64,000 bases of DNA, from the NCBI GenBank assembly GCA_039519185.1, contig CM076849.1, forward strand, positions 34,405,109-34,469,108, written 5' to 3'. The translations under genes were made by a program, and so were the position numbers. Each line of letters opens with the position of its first letter. The first letter of the stretch is position 1. Source of the DNA: Astragalus membranaceus (taxonomy: Eukaryota > Streptophyta > Magnoliopsida > Fabales > Fabaceae). The notes below the pieces were generated by a model that ran no database searches, had not been told where the DNA came from, and saw nothing but the letters and a program-made list of their open reading frames with translations. Below, in pieces: positions 30,401-41,059 of the stretch.

Positions 30401-33104
30401 GTAATATTAATATGAAAATAGTTATAAAGGTGAGAAAAGGATGCTTGGTAAATTATTTTTGAAAACATGATTTAAAAATTGGAGGGTGTCAGGATGCGGC
30501 GACGACAGAGAGTGGCAGATGATGGAAGCAGTGGTGGAGGTTGTGGAGCGGTGGTAGTGGCAATAGAGGTAGCGATAGAAGGTGTCACGTGGCAGAAATC
30601 AAGGAAAAATGAGAAAATAAAAAAGAATTTAATTTAAAAATAGGGTTAAATACTTAAATATGTTTTGAGTCCCTACAAGTGTTTTCAGTTTAACTCCTCA
30701 AAAAATATTTCTTTAACTTTTAGTCCCCACTTATAGTTATATCATCGTTTGCACTTTTAGTTCCTAACGTTAAGTTGATGTTTAACTTGCTAACAAACTA
30801 TCACATTGTCGCCTGCCACGTCACATTTTTTAATGATTATGATGTCAAATCACCTTCCTCTAATGTTAAGTCGGTGCTCATCTAGCTGACAGACTGCCAT
30901 GCGAGCACCTGCCACGTCACATTTTTTAATGACTAGGATGTCAAATCACCTTCCATATCAAGTAATTTAGCATTCTAGTCATTTAAGTGTGATGTGGTTG
31001 GTGCTAGCACGACAGTATGTTAGCCAAAAGTGCAAACAGAGATATAAGTGGGGACTAAAGATGCAAACAAAGATATAAGTGAGAACTAAAAGTTGAAGGA
31101 AAATTTATTGAGGACTTAAAAATGAAAATCTCATATAGCATAAGGACTAAAAATATATTTAACCCTTGAAAATATACTTAACTAGGTTTTTTGTTTTTTA
31201 TTTTTAAAACAAAAAAACTGTATGTAAAAAACTAAAAATTGAAATCAAACAAGCCCCGGTTCTTTTATAATGAACTTTTTTTCAAACAACATGATAAATT
31301 AAATGACCAAAGAAGTGTTCCCTCTCTTCTATAATCCCATGATAAGTTGTCTCAAGACGATGAAAGAGATCAAGTAATGGTATTCTCATCTGGGATTCAT
31401 GATTCATCTAGATCTTTTTCTTTTTCTGTACCTCTTGCCCAATTTGGAAAGGATTCAAAGGGGTTCATCTTGCAACTAGATACAGAACTTGTTGGTTCCA
31501 GGCTACTATTCTAACTTTGGCAAGGCTAGGGTCAGAATCACATTGAACTGGAGGTTTGATATCCAGTGAAAGGCAGGTTTTGGTTGTGTGCCAGGCCCAG
31601 CATTCTGCCTTGGCAAGACCACAAATAGGGTGGAACCTCTGTATTATTCAAATCCAAACCGGTGTCTGCATGTCCGTGTCCGCATCGTGTCCGGTGTTTG
31701 TGTCAGTGCTTCATAGGAATATACTAATGGACTCGAGGAGGAATAGCAGTGCTCAAACTAACATTAGGGCGAGCACTCGATCCAATAGAACTAAATTCTA
31801 GTATTGTTAAAGTTCCTGTTTGAAAGGGGAAGGCACTGAAGTAGCTCTTCATCTATTAATTCCTTGAATTGTAAGCATCACTTCTTTCTTTTTTTTCATA
31901 TTCATATATTGTATTCTATGGAAAGGGTTCACAGTCAGCAGGGGAAAAGAGCAGTAGTAACTAGAGCTGAAAGCAGTTGATGATGGTATTCATAGCTTCA
32001 TACCTATACTGAAGTAACATTCTTGGCATCCTTCCTAGTTCCTACTCTAAAACAAGACAGTATGCATTCAGACCAATTAGGTAGTAGAAATTGAGCAATG
32101 ACAAAAAAAAATTATTGATGAGCTTTGAACTTCTAAACAAATGGACGAGGCAACACACCATTCACATTGCTGAAAACACAGTATTATGCAGTTCAAATAT
32201 CATAAAATTATAAATAAAAGACACTTACTAGAAAGTAATATCTTGAGTATTAAAATTTAAAACATAAAAAAAAATTCACACGTATTCAAGTTAAGCCAAA
32301 TTACTTTCTTTTTTATACAATGAAGCCAAAATTACTTTCAAACCATCTTAAACCAGCATTCTAAAACATAAACTATATAATAACTTAGAAGCCAAACAAA
32401 ACAAACAAGTGAGAAAAAATCATTCATAACCGACAGAAAACAATGAATAGAAACTAACCAAAGCCCGGATTTTCTTTGAGTCCACACTTCAATTCAGAAG
32501 GTCCCTGCAACCCACCATCCACAGGTGGTTCAACCCCTTCTGGATACACATTAACCTTAACTTCTCCATGTACCACATTCTCCACCTCATCCTTTTCTTC
32601 CATCACTGGAGCAACTGCAGATAGTCCATGTCCACTACTATTCTCATTCCCTCTAAAACCAACTTTTCTCTCACCATCAGGATTTAACCCCAAAACAGTG
32701 CCATTCTCATCCTCCTTCCTTCCACTCCCCACTGTTCCACCTTCCAAAACACTCACATTCTCATTCCTCATTGCTCCTCCATGTGAAGCTTGTTGGATCT
32801 CATTTCCTCTATTGTGTCTCGTCCTTCCCAGAACCGGATCTGCCTCTAATTCTATATTTGGTGAAGACCCTTCTCTTTTTCTTCCAAAAGATTCAAACTT
32901 TGCACTTCCACTTGTCCCTGCTTCCCCTGAATAATCAGACACAAAACCGGTTCTTTTAGCCCATGAACGTAACTCTCTTGGATTGTGATCGGTTTTTGGC
33001 ACAAATGGGTCTACTTTGGCTCCATTAGCTCCGTGTCTCTTGCCACCTCTTACACTCACAGCTTCGCCCCTCTTTAGTGTTTCTGGGTTCGACCCAGTTT
33101 CCAT
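27413..33104 (-). CDS. NAT11: Nucleobase-ascorbate transporter, NAT11/NAT12 clade (742 aa)
   Basis: Ten exons on minus: 33104-32459, 30163-30066, 29982-29812, 29695-29595, 29349-29214, 29037-28987, 28899-28612, 28505-28271, 28060-27780 and 27634-27413. All introns are GT..AG and the phases add up to 743 codons with no stop. The soluble N-terminus (about 215 residues; ELRSWAKRTGFVSDYSGE) marks the NAT11/NAT12 type. Then come the membrane segments, with LQHYLSLAGSL, the QGSSFVYLAPALV motif and the family signature TENIHTINATK in exon 8. The tail has NTVPGTKQERGVYIW and ends in a Cys-rich WCCCWLKCLGV. The family (NCS2) comprises multi-pass membrane carriers for nucleobases or ascorbate; the substrate of this clade is not something I can state from sequence. 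Assignment to 11 rather than 12 is tentative. The gene appears intact. Intron 1 (30164-32458) is long and carries a MITE. Confidence 0.93.
30643..31165. mobile_element. MULE-like MITE in NAT intron 1 (523 bp)
   Basis: The ends are GGGTTAAATA and TATTTAACCC, with a longer imperfect inverted repeat (GTTTTGAGTCCCTACAAGTG against the reverse of the right end, which reads AAGGACTAAAAATATATTTA). A 9-bp duplication flanks it: TTAAAAATA (30634-30642) and TTGAAAATA (31166-31174), one mismatch. A 9-bp TSD points to the Mutator superfamily. Inside is a direct repeat (CACGTCACATTTTTTAATGA at about 30820 and 30918). No coding potential. Confidence 0.82.
31166..32458 (-). other. Rest of NAT intron 1
   Basis: Non-coding. 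A moderately GC stretch at 31390-31810 has an 81-codon plus-strand ORF (31556-31801) with no recognisable domain and is probably old repeat sequence. The remainder is AT-rich with long A runs. Confidence 0.4.
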
Positions 33105-33680
33105 TGACACTTTCTTGTTGCTAAAATGGCACTGATGAACTCAACCCAGTACGATGGAAAGTATAAAGATGAGATTTTTACTAGAAATAGAGAGAGAATG
33201 TATGAGCTCCAACTACACTGGAACTGCAAACGGTGTGAAAATACAGTAAAGTGATAACCAACGTGCTTTTTTAGCAATTTAGCAACGGAAGAAAGGGTAG
33301 GGTGGAATTACTTAAATACCCCCTCTGATATGGCCGTTGATGTAAGAGTTGTAGCACCACCAATATGTACCCAGTACCAACCAAGTTTTCTTTTAGTGTG
33401 CGATATTTATTTTTTTGGGTGAGATTAGTTTTCGGTGGAAAGCATGTTGAAGGGAGTGAAAGGACAAATTGACAACTGTGTTTGGCGCTTTGCTTCTGCG
33501 TATCTTTATTTTATGCTGTGACGAATTGCAAACTCAACCGAGTGAAGTGGGAGTGGAGTAGTTCAATTGATTTACATGCGACGAGAACGATGATGACGCC
33601 ATGGAAGAAAGAGCATTTTTTTTTGTTGAGAAAGAGCATGACTAAATGGTTATTAATTAATTAAATTAAATTAAACTTAA
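33105..33680. other. Upstream (promoter side) region of the NAT gene
   Basis: Non-coding sequence before the start codon at 33104. On minus, GAGAGA-rich sequence at about 33183-33195 would be 5' UTR. No clear TATA box could be chosen by eye. Confidence 0.35.
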
Positions 33681-33684
33681 GGAT

Positions 33685-33884
33685 ATACGACACATTTTTG
33701 GGTAAAACTGGGTATCCACCACACGCATAATAGTGACTAATTCCTCGCTTATTATAGGTGCCTCGAGGGGCAGGACAGCTGACCCAGAGTTTTAACGCGG
33801 CTTCATACCCAATACGGGAATCGAACCCCCAATCCTTAATTAAGAGATGTTCAGCCCCAACCACTGAACCACTATCCGGGTTTG
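33685..33884 (-). mobile_element. tRNA-derived SINE
   Basis: On minus from about 33884: a box A-like TAGTGGTTCAGTGG (33874-33861) and a box B GGTTCGATTCC (33827-33817), about 35 bp apart, are RNA polymerase III promoter signals. About 130 bp of non-tRNA body follows. The region around the boxes does not fold into a full tRNA cloverleaf. The end near 33690 runs into a TTAATTAA-rich stretch; I could not find a convincing target duplication. Confidence 0.68.
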
Positions 33885-34080
33885 GTTAGGGAAATATGGA
33901 TTATTTCCATAAACTATGAAAATAAGAATGTTATTTTCATTTAATTAAAATTTCAATAATACGAAGAATACCAAAATTACACCCACTATGCTTTGAATCG
34001 GAAGTAAGAGATGATCTTCAAAATACATTGGCTCGGAAAAGATAGTGCGACATGAAAAAGTGGCCTTTGAACATTGGAAA

Positions 34081-34221
34081 CTTAATATAGTGAATGAGAC
34101 ACATTACCATCATTTGTCATTCATACACATGTTGCTTAAGTGGAGAAAAGAGGGAAAAATACTCAGGCAGGAAAAAGAGTACCTCAAAACTTAATATAGT
34201 GAATGAGACACATTACCATCA
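34081..34221. repeat. Direct repeat pair (32 bp) with 77-bp spacer
   Basis: CTTAATATAGTGAATGAGAC followed by ACATTACCATCA occurs at 34081-34112 and again, identical, at 34190-34221. Origin unclear; it may be a segment duplication that also produced the adjacent 30-bp array. Confidence 0.75.
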
Positions 34222-34230
34222 ATACACCAA

Positions 34231-34320
34231 GTGCGTCTCTATAGCACTAGTCATATTAAAGTGCGTCTCTATAGCACCAACTATATCAAAGTGCGTCTAT
34301 ATAGCACTAGTCATGTCAAA
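34231..34320. repeat. 30-bp tandem repeat, three units
   Basis: Units at 34231, 34261 and 34291 each start GTGCGTCTCTATAGCACTAG or a near copy and end TCATATTAAA or similar. Three units with a few changes each. The ORF across them (34094-34351) is an artefact. Confidence 0.85.
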
Positions 34321-34346
34321 GACTGTGTATCTATTAAGAGTCCATG

Positions 34347-37300
34347 TGTAACATCCCTAGTTCGGTTAATTTCACATAACGAAATTAACTTACGATTTAT
34401 CGTCAATTAAATGATAAGTCGAGTCATGACTAAGTTTAAGTCGAGAAAACAATGTTAAATTGCTCAATTATTTGATTTACATGCACTATTCCTCTAATCA
34501 TGAATTATTGTGTATTATTTGATTAGATATGAGTTTTAAGTGAAAATTAGAACAAAGGGTATTTTGGTCTTTTCCACGCCAATTAAACTTTCATCTCATG
34601 GTCACATTGATTAACCAATTGAGCAATTTAGTTAATTTGATTATTAAGGAAATAAGAATGTGTATGATTGTTTGATCACTTGTTGTTGAGAAATAGATTT
34701 AAGTAGATAATTAGTAGTAAGGGCAAAACAGTCTTTTCCACTGCTCTTACAAAACCCTCAGCTGAATCACTTACCCTTACTCTCACTCCCAAGCCAAACA
34801 CAATTCAACACACATTCAGCAAAGAGAAAAACAGAAATTTAGAGAGCTTGAGAGAGAGACTTGCGATAGGGAGAAGGAGAAGGCAAGGAGAGGAACCCAT
34901 CAATTCTGGATGCATGTCTAACTTCTCAACACCATAGTAATCAGTTTTTCATTCTCTCCCTGCTGATACAAATTTTATCCTCTATTTCTTTCTCAATACT
35001 TTTCCACCATTGATGAACCTTCAAGCTCTCAAGACCAAAAAAATGATGTTTTGGAGTTCCTATGGCTTGCATGTTATATTTAGAGCAAGAATAGAGTTTT
35101 AGGGTAGCCGCATTGTGCATTGGAGTAGCAAGAGGAAGAGTTTAGTTTGAGTTGAAGATTGAAGTCATGGTCTGTACATAGGAGCTCAATTTCGTGGCTC
35201 ATGGTGGTTGTAAGTTGAAGATATAAGCTCACAACAATTTCTGCTCAAGAAACAGTTTTGACCATGTATGGTAAATCCTTCGTAACTCCCTCCATGCTCA
35301 TCCGTTGAATGTTATTTTTGTTTCTTTAGAAACTAGACACAAAATCCTTCAGGTTAGGCACAAGAATCACCTGTTTTGACTGAGTATTAAGGGAGAAAAT
35401 TTAGTTACAAGTCTCACTTTTGTAACAGTAACGATTTTGTATCAGTCACATTGTTTAAGCCATAACTCCCTGAATACTCATCATATCAGTGTGGGACTTG
35501 AACCATATGAAAGTAGACAACATTATCTACACATTAGACACTGGTTTGAAAGGCTTTGGTTAAGAATCGAATTAGTTATGTTTGTTGCAAACCAGCTCTC
35601 AGATGCTGCCAAACCGATCTTTGGAGTTAGTTGACGCGTTCTAGAAGTTGGAGTTAGATCGGAGTATAAAGGGGATTACATTGTTGATTTGAGATGCATT
35701 TGGGGAAGCTTCAGTAGCTGGACACATTTGGGGATTCATTTGGGATCGATTTGATGCTCGTGGAAGCGAGAAATTCAAGATGAGGACAAATTCGAGTGGA
35801 CGGGTCGGTGTCGAATTCCATCCGTTCATGGTGATTATGTGATTTTCATCACATTCCGATGAGTTCTATACTCGCTTAGGGATGTTTTTCTGTTACTGAG
35901 TTGCATGTCTCTGAATGAATATGTCTCGCGTTTTGTTTCAAAAGGAATCGAGTCAAAACCGTTTTCACGTGAATACATTTTAACGGTAACTTATGCGATT
36001 GATTGAATGATGCTGTGATTGTTTGAATTGATTGTTGTTTTGGACTGGAATACTGTTTGTGCTGTTGGGACCTCGATTGGAATGAATTTTGGAATCGAAA
36101 CGGAATGGAAAGAATTTACAAAAACAGTCATTTCTGGGTTACTGATGAACACACACGGATCGTGCGCCCCAGTGGCACGGACCGTGCGTCTTGTTCACAG
36201 GTGGCCTGAAAGGTTTTAAAAACATGGCACGCACCGTGCGTACCCTACGCATTTGTGTTTCAAATTTTTTAAAACACGCACGAGTCGTGCGCCTCTAGGG
36301 CACGGACCGTGCGTAAGCTTCTATCACCCATTTTCAAAATGCACCTTAGTCCATTCCAAATGATTCCAAGTTCCTTCTAATCATTTCCCCAAGGTTTCCC
36401 AATGATTGTAATGCATGAATATCATGAAATTGAGTATGCCTGAGATAAGATCCTTGAATTATGAAGGTGAGGAAAAACCGTACATTAGTAAATGCGAGTG
36501 TATACAAGTCAAGATAAGATAAAGGACTATAAGTCCATGCAAGCCATGTAATTTTCAATTCATGTAAAAACAAGTTAAGTTACTTTCCCTTGAGCAAAGG
36601 AAGAATGGCATACATATAATAATATATGTATATCAAGGGTGACGACCCCAGATTTATTAGCATACTAGGGCAGGGAAGTCATGAGCCCGAACCCTGGACC
36701 CCTTCCATGTAGCCCGCTTTCCAAGGTCAGCGGGATTGGGTTCACCAAAAGCCCAAGAAATAACCGAATAAGGTGGCTCGAGGTGTTGTGCTAAGTTAAA
36801 GAAAATATAAGACATGATATGTAGTCGCTTATTAGGGCTACAAGAAGAAATAAAGAAATATATGTCCACATGGTCGCTTATTAGGGCCATGATGTTCAAA
36901 GTACAAAGCATAATGAACCGCTAGAGTTAGTAAGGGGTCTCAATAGGACTCACTGAGATAATGTTGATCTCACCCTTTATTATTGTGATTTTTACCGAGA
37001 AACAGGGGAAAACAAAGGGGAAGAAGCACGGTTCGCCGAGGTGACTCATGGAGTTATTGGAGAAATCAGTTTTAAGATTATGCCTTTTCCCTTTGGTTGT
37101 CTTTGTATTATCGATTGTATAACTATTACTAGCTAACAGTTGTAAATCGTTTCCGCTACTTATGTTTTGGATATTGAACACCAGGTTGTATAAGTTTTAA
37201 GTCATGAGACTTAAGTACTTTATGTTAAGTTTAATGAGGTTCATGGAACCGTTTGATAATTGTTTATCGAAGTTTTTAGTTGTGTTCAATATTCAATAAC

Positions 37301-37373
37301 AGGAAGTTACTCTGATGTATACCAAGTGGTACATTTTGGTATTTCTATAAGCTAGAAATACTGGGGTGTTACA
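34347..37373. repeat. Probable solo LTR (3,027 bp)
   Basis: Starts TGTAACATCCC and ends GGGGTGTTACA, a near-perfect terminal inverted repeat with TG...CA ends. The flanking five bases are CCATG (34342-34346) and CTATG (37374-37378), a plausible TSD with one change. No gag or pol is present. 34740-34900 resembles an LTR transcription start region (pyrimidine-rich, then GAGAGAGAG). 36150-36320 has repeated GCACGGACCGTGCG-type palindromes. The family is uncertain; TGTAACA..TGTTACA ends occur in several Ty3/gypsy groups. Internal small ORFs (35437-36219) are not supported. Confidence 0.65.
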
Positions 37374-37378
37374 CTATG

Positions 37379-40104
37379 GGTCAACCTCACATCAAGCACT
37401 ACCACACGCCATAGGGATGAGAAATGTAGTGCATATAGGAGTATTCATATGGCTTCGTTTGACCACAAATGGATGTCCACCATATTTTCCTCCACTCAAG
37501 GCTTAAAGCTCACCCCCTCGACGTTTCCAAGACAACTTTCTTGGGTAATTTTTTCACATAAAGATCACTAAAATTCATTTTTCACTTTTCACATACTCAA
37601 GTGAAGCAACCTCATTTCCAAGACAACTTTCTTAGGTAATATTTTCACAAAAAGATCATAAAATTCCATTTTTCACTTTTCACATACTTAGGTGAAATAA
37701 CATCAATTTAAATAGGTCTCTCAAAAATTGTGTCATTTTAAGTGTCTCACATCACTATATATCTCGTAAACATCAATTGATGCTTATGAATACTCTTGGA
37801 GTGGTGTAGGTCTCTTCACAAAGGTTCTTCAGCCATTAAACCTCTCAACAACTATGCTTCTTGACTAGCAAGTTTAAGAACTACAAATTCCATTATAAAT
37901 CTCTGACTAACACGACTACTTTGATAATTTTCAAAATAAGGCACCACCTTCCAAAATAAACACGTACCCACATGTACTCATCATTTAATTCGTTGAATTT
38001 TCATCACAATACCTTCTCATTGCTCTTTTACTCAATTAGAGTTAATTTATTTTAATTACTTTCTCATAAGTCCCAGTGTACTTTTCTAACATATAAGCAT
38101 AAACAATTTCCTCAATAACTTAATCAACTTCTTTTATTTCTACTAAGAAATTGGGTGTTATAAAAATTAGACTAACCTTTCTTTCTTGTCTAATTCTCAC
38201 CCTTTTTTTTTATTCACCACTATACAAATTTTGAACTCATTGGAGAATAGTAGTAATAGAATCATGAGTAGTTTACTTTTATTTTTCAAGTACATTACCC
38301 ACACCTTGTCAAAACCTACACCCACACATATAAGTAAAATTGAGTAATTCCTCTTGAAAAATATTATATGATGTATATAGAATGCAATCAATATTGCTCT
38401 CCCTACATCTATCTGAAAGTTAACCATCATTTGTATGGTTCATAAAAACACTAATTTGGACCATCCTAATTCACCAACAAAACACCACTACTCAAAATTA
38501 GTCATTTATATATCTATTTGAAGATGAAACTTGACTCCAAAAATAATGAAACTATTATATAAAATATAAAATCAATAGCATTTACAAAACCATGCCTCTA
38601 ATTTTATTTCAATTTTGGGCCATCACCAAAAAGTCCAAAAAAATCCAGAACAACATAAAAGTTTTTATCAATACACAAATAGTTCAAATAACATGTATAA
38701 ACATGAAATTGTTAATAGACTATTTTGAAATATTAACAAAATATTTCTAACACATAAAGAACTAAAGTCATGCATATACTTTTCATGTAATCCTCTTTTA
38801 AGTTGTTCTACAATTTTTAAATAAAATCATAACAACATGTAGTTTCCAATAAACTCTCAATTTGAAACCACTATTAGCATATCAAATCTTCACAATAAAT
38901 CATGAAATTTTTACTACCACTTTATCATCTCTTCATGATAATCATAGGAATACTTTTCCTAATTTTTCACTGGTAAGAAAATTTCATATAATTGTATGCA
39001 ATCAAAAACACACGTTCACGTTGCTTTAAAACTATACGTGTAGATTTTGAGTTCATCACACTTACTTGGACTCCAAGCTCATCTCTTGATCGCAACTCAA
39101 ATAAGCCTCATTTGCACTATCATCCGATAGGCGCTTGGCCATTCCTTTCATGAAGGATCCGATGAATGATCGTTTGTAGATTCTCCAAGCTCCGGTGTAG
39201 AAAAATCACAAAAATCAATATTTTCAATCATAATATATAAATAGAAAATTTAATCCAAATTTTACTTTCAAATTGTTGGAAATATTGGATTAAAAATAAA
39301 TATTGTTAGGAATCAAAGGAGAAGAATGAGAAGTTGTGACGTGGCAAAAGCCACTGCCTTGAAAGCAAATTTCGGTGGACCTCCGGTGCAACCTAATATC
39401 CGTTTTGCTCCCTAAGGTTTTCACAGCATTGTGTCTGGACCTGTGCACTCAAGACCAGAATCACGTTAGAACCTCACAATCAATGACCAAAATAATATTG
39501 AAAAACAAGTAAAAGAAAATGATTTTTCTTTTTCATGAGTTCTCCTCCTTAGAATTATTTCACCAAGCTTTTTATATAATCCTTCCTAAAACTTGTTCCA
39601 CGGTTAATTGTTTTTCAAGAAAATATACCGTTGGATAATAATGTATCCACATGAATGGAATTAACTCAAAGTAATGTCAAGGAATAAAGGATCCAACGGT
39701 TACATTACCAACAAACTTAATTGTGAGTCATAGAAATCAAATCAAATATATTGAAAATAGTAAAACTCACATACACTTGAATCTCATTATTCCAGCGGAT
39801 ACGTCCTGATAACATCAAATTGCTGAACATTTTCCACATTGTCAAGTATCGATTGTCGGTGCTTGTGGTTGTTGGTGTGACTTATAGTAAGAAGACGTCC
39901 ATGTAAAACCACGGCAGGAAGTCACGGTGAGGGAGAAGCTACAAATTGGAGCTTCACAATTGCCGTGGGTTTTCCGTGGTGAAATCCCTTGGATACGTGC
40001 ATTTGTGATCCCAAACGCGGATCAAAACATGCACTAAATAAATGAGTAATGTGCTATACACATGCCACTCTCTTGAGCTCACACACCAATAGATTGGCTA
40101 TGCT
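37379..40104. other. AT-rich intergenic region without a recognised gene
   Basis: Mostly non-coding. A tandem duplication of about 91 bp is at 37524-37704 (CCAAGACAACTTTCTTGGGT and its copy). At 39062-39200 the minus strand reads WRIYKRSFIGSFMKGMAKRL and stops at a TAA, which might be a leftover last exon, but I do not recognise it. 39905-39985 has a small foldback (AAAACCACGGCA with TGCCGTGGGTTTT). The remainder shows nothing I can name. Confidence 0.45.
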
Positions 40105-40230
40105 ATTGATGTGGAAGCAGATGATAGTTATGGTTATTGTTTAGTCGTAGCATTGTTTGGTAGAAATGAGTCCCAGTGGGACGTCATCCAGTTTGATTTG
40201 CAAAAGGAGCCTAATAGCTACGAGAATTAG
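40105..40230 (+). pseudogene. Decayed OTU-like protease fragment (transposon-derived)
   Basis: The frame reads IDVEADDSYGYCLVVALFGR followed by NESQWDVIQFDLQKEPNSYEN and a stop. It resembles the start of OTU-type cysteine protease domains found in plant transposon-related proteins, where DGNCGYR is expected; here the catalytic Cys position reads Tyr (DDSYGYC). The fragment is only 41 codons, with no other part nearby. The family call is by pattern memory only. Confidence 0.5.
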
Positions 40231-40420
40231 GGGTGTTCATGGGTTGGTTTGGATAGATTTTGACTAAATCTGATGTCCGAACCGATCAAATTTATTCGGT
40301 TTGGGTTGGTTTGGTTTTTTTAGTTTTTTTCTATAAAATCCGAACCAAACCAACCCAATATCGAATGGATTGGTTCGAATTGGGCTCACGGGTCACGTAC
40401 TAACATCCAATTTTTTAAAA
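40226..40420 (+). mobile_element. Truncated hAT-type MITE (left end only)
   Basis: Starts TTAGGGGTGTTCATGG, a common hAT-type terminal repeat in plants, followed by GGTTTGG/CCAAACC-rich foldback sequence (about 40260-40375: TTTGGGTTGGTTTGG and CCAAACCAACCCAA). The matching right end (TGAACACCCCTA) is absent, so the copy is truncated. Confidence 0.55.
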
Positions 40421-40635
40421 CATAAAATTCTACTTTTTGTTAAGGTTCGATTTCAATTGTTATCGCAATGCTTCTTTCCGTGTTTGGAAATGTTAACCTT
40501 GGAGCTGAACATGAGTGGATATAAATGACTAAAGATGATTAAAGCATGAGTTAAAAAATGATTAATGAGTGAGAATAGTTGTGACTTCTGAATTTAGGAT
40601 TGTAATGATGAGATGAATGTGTGCGTGGTGCTGAT

Positions 40636-41000
40636 TGTTGGGGAACCTAGGAAATATGGTAATTAGTAAAAGGTTTTATTGATATTTACACCCCCTACGA
40701 GGCCCAATAAACCAACCAGCCCATATCCAGAAATTCTGGCCCAATCGATCAACGGTTCAGATGCCTCTGCAAGATCTAACGACTCAGGATCGTCAGAACT
40801 AACATCACCCAATCTCTATAAATACCACATTTGAGGAGACTTCAAAAACTAAACATTGATTTACTCAAAAACTGACTTGAGCGTCGGAGTATTCTTGCAG
40901 GTACAACACCGTCATCTCGAGATCGAACACCGCTGATCAAGGACGACATCTACCAACTACTTCGGACTACTCATTAAGGTCGAAAGTACGATACAGAACA
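40636..41000 (+). repeat. Element D 5' LTR (365 bp)
   Basis: Starts TGTTGGGGAACC and ends CGATACAGAACA, directly before the PBS. A TATA-like CTATAAATACC lies at about 40817. Shares blocks with the LTR of element C (TTGCAGGTAC, GATCAAGGAC, CTACCAACTA). The partner LTR is outside the window because element E is inserted in between. Confidence 0.8.
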
Positions 41001-41018
41001 TTGGCGACCACAGTGGGA
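41001..41018 (+). promoter_or_regulatory. Primer binding site of element D
   Basis: TTGGCGACCACAGTGGGA immediately follows the LTR end, and it matches element C's site except for one base. Confidence 0.82.
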
Positions 41019-41059
41019 GGATCTGTACTCAACTTCCTCTCCCATCACCTTGATCCACA

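Noticed and set aside
32476..32959. Plus-strand ORF of 152 codons
   Set aside because: Shadow of exon 1 of the NAT gene, which has spliced continuity and family motifs.
33810..33880. A real tRNA gene on minus
   Set aside because: Box A and box B are present but no cloverleaf with anticodon and acceptor stem could be formed; SINE is the better reading.
35437..36219. Small ORFs within the solo LTR
   Set aside because: No domains, normal length for chance ORFs, and located in an LTR.
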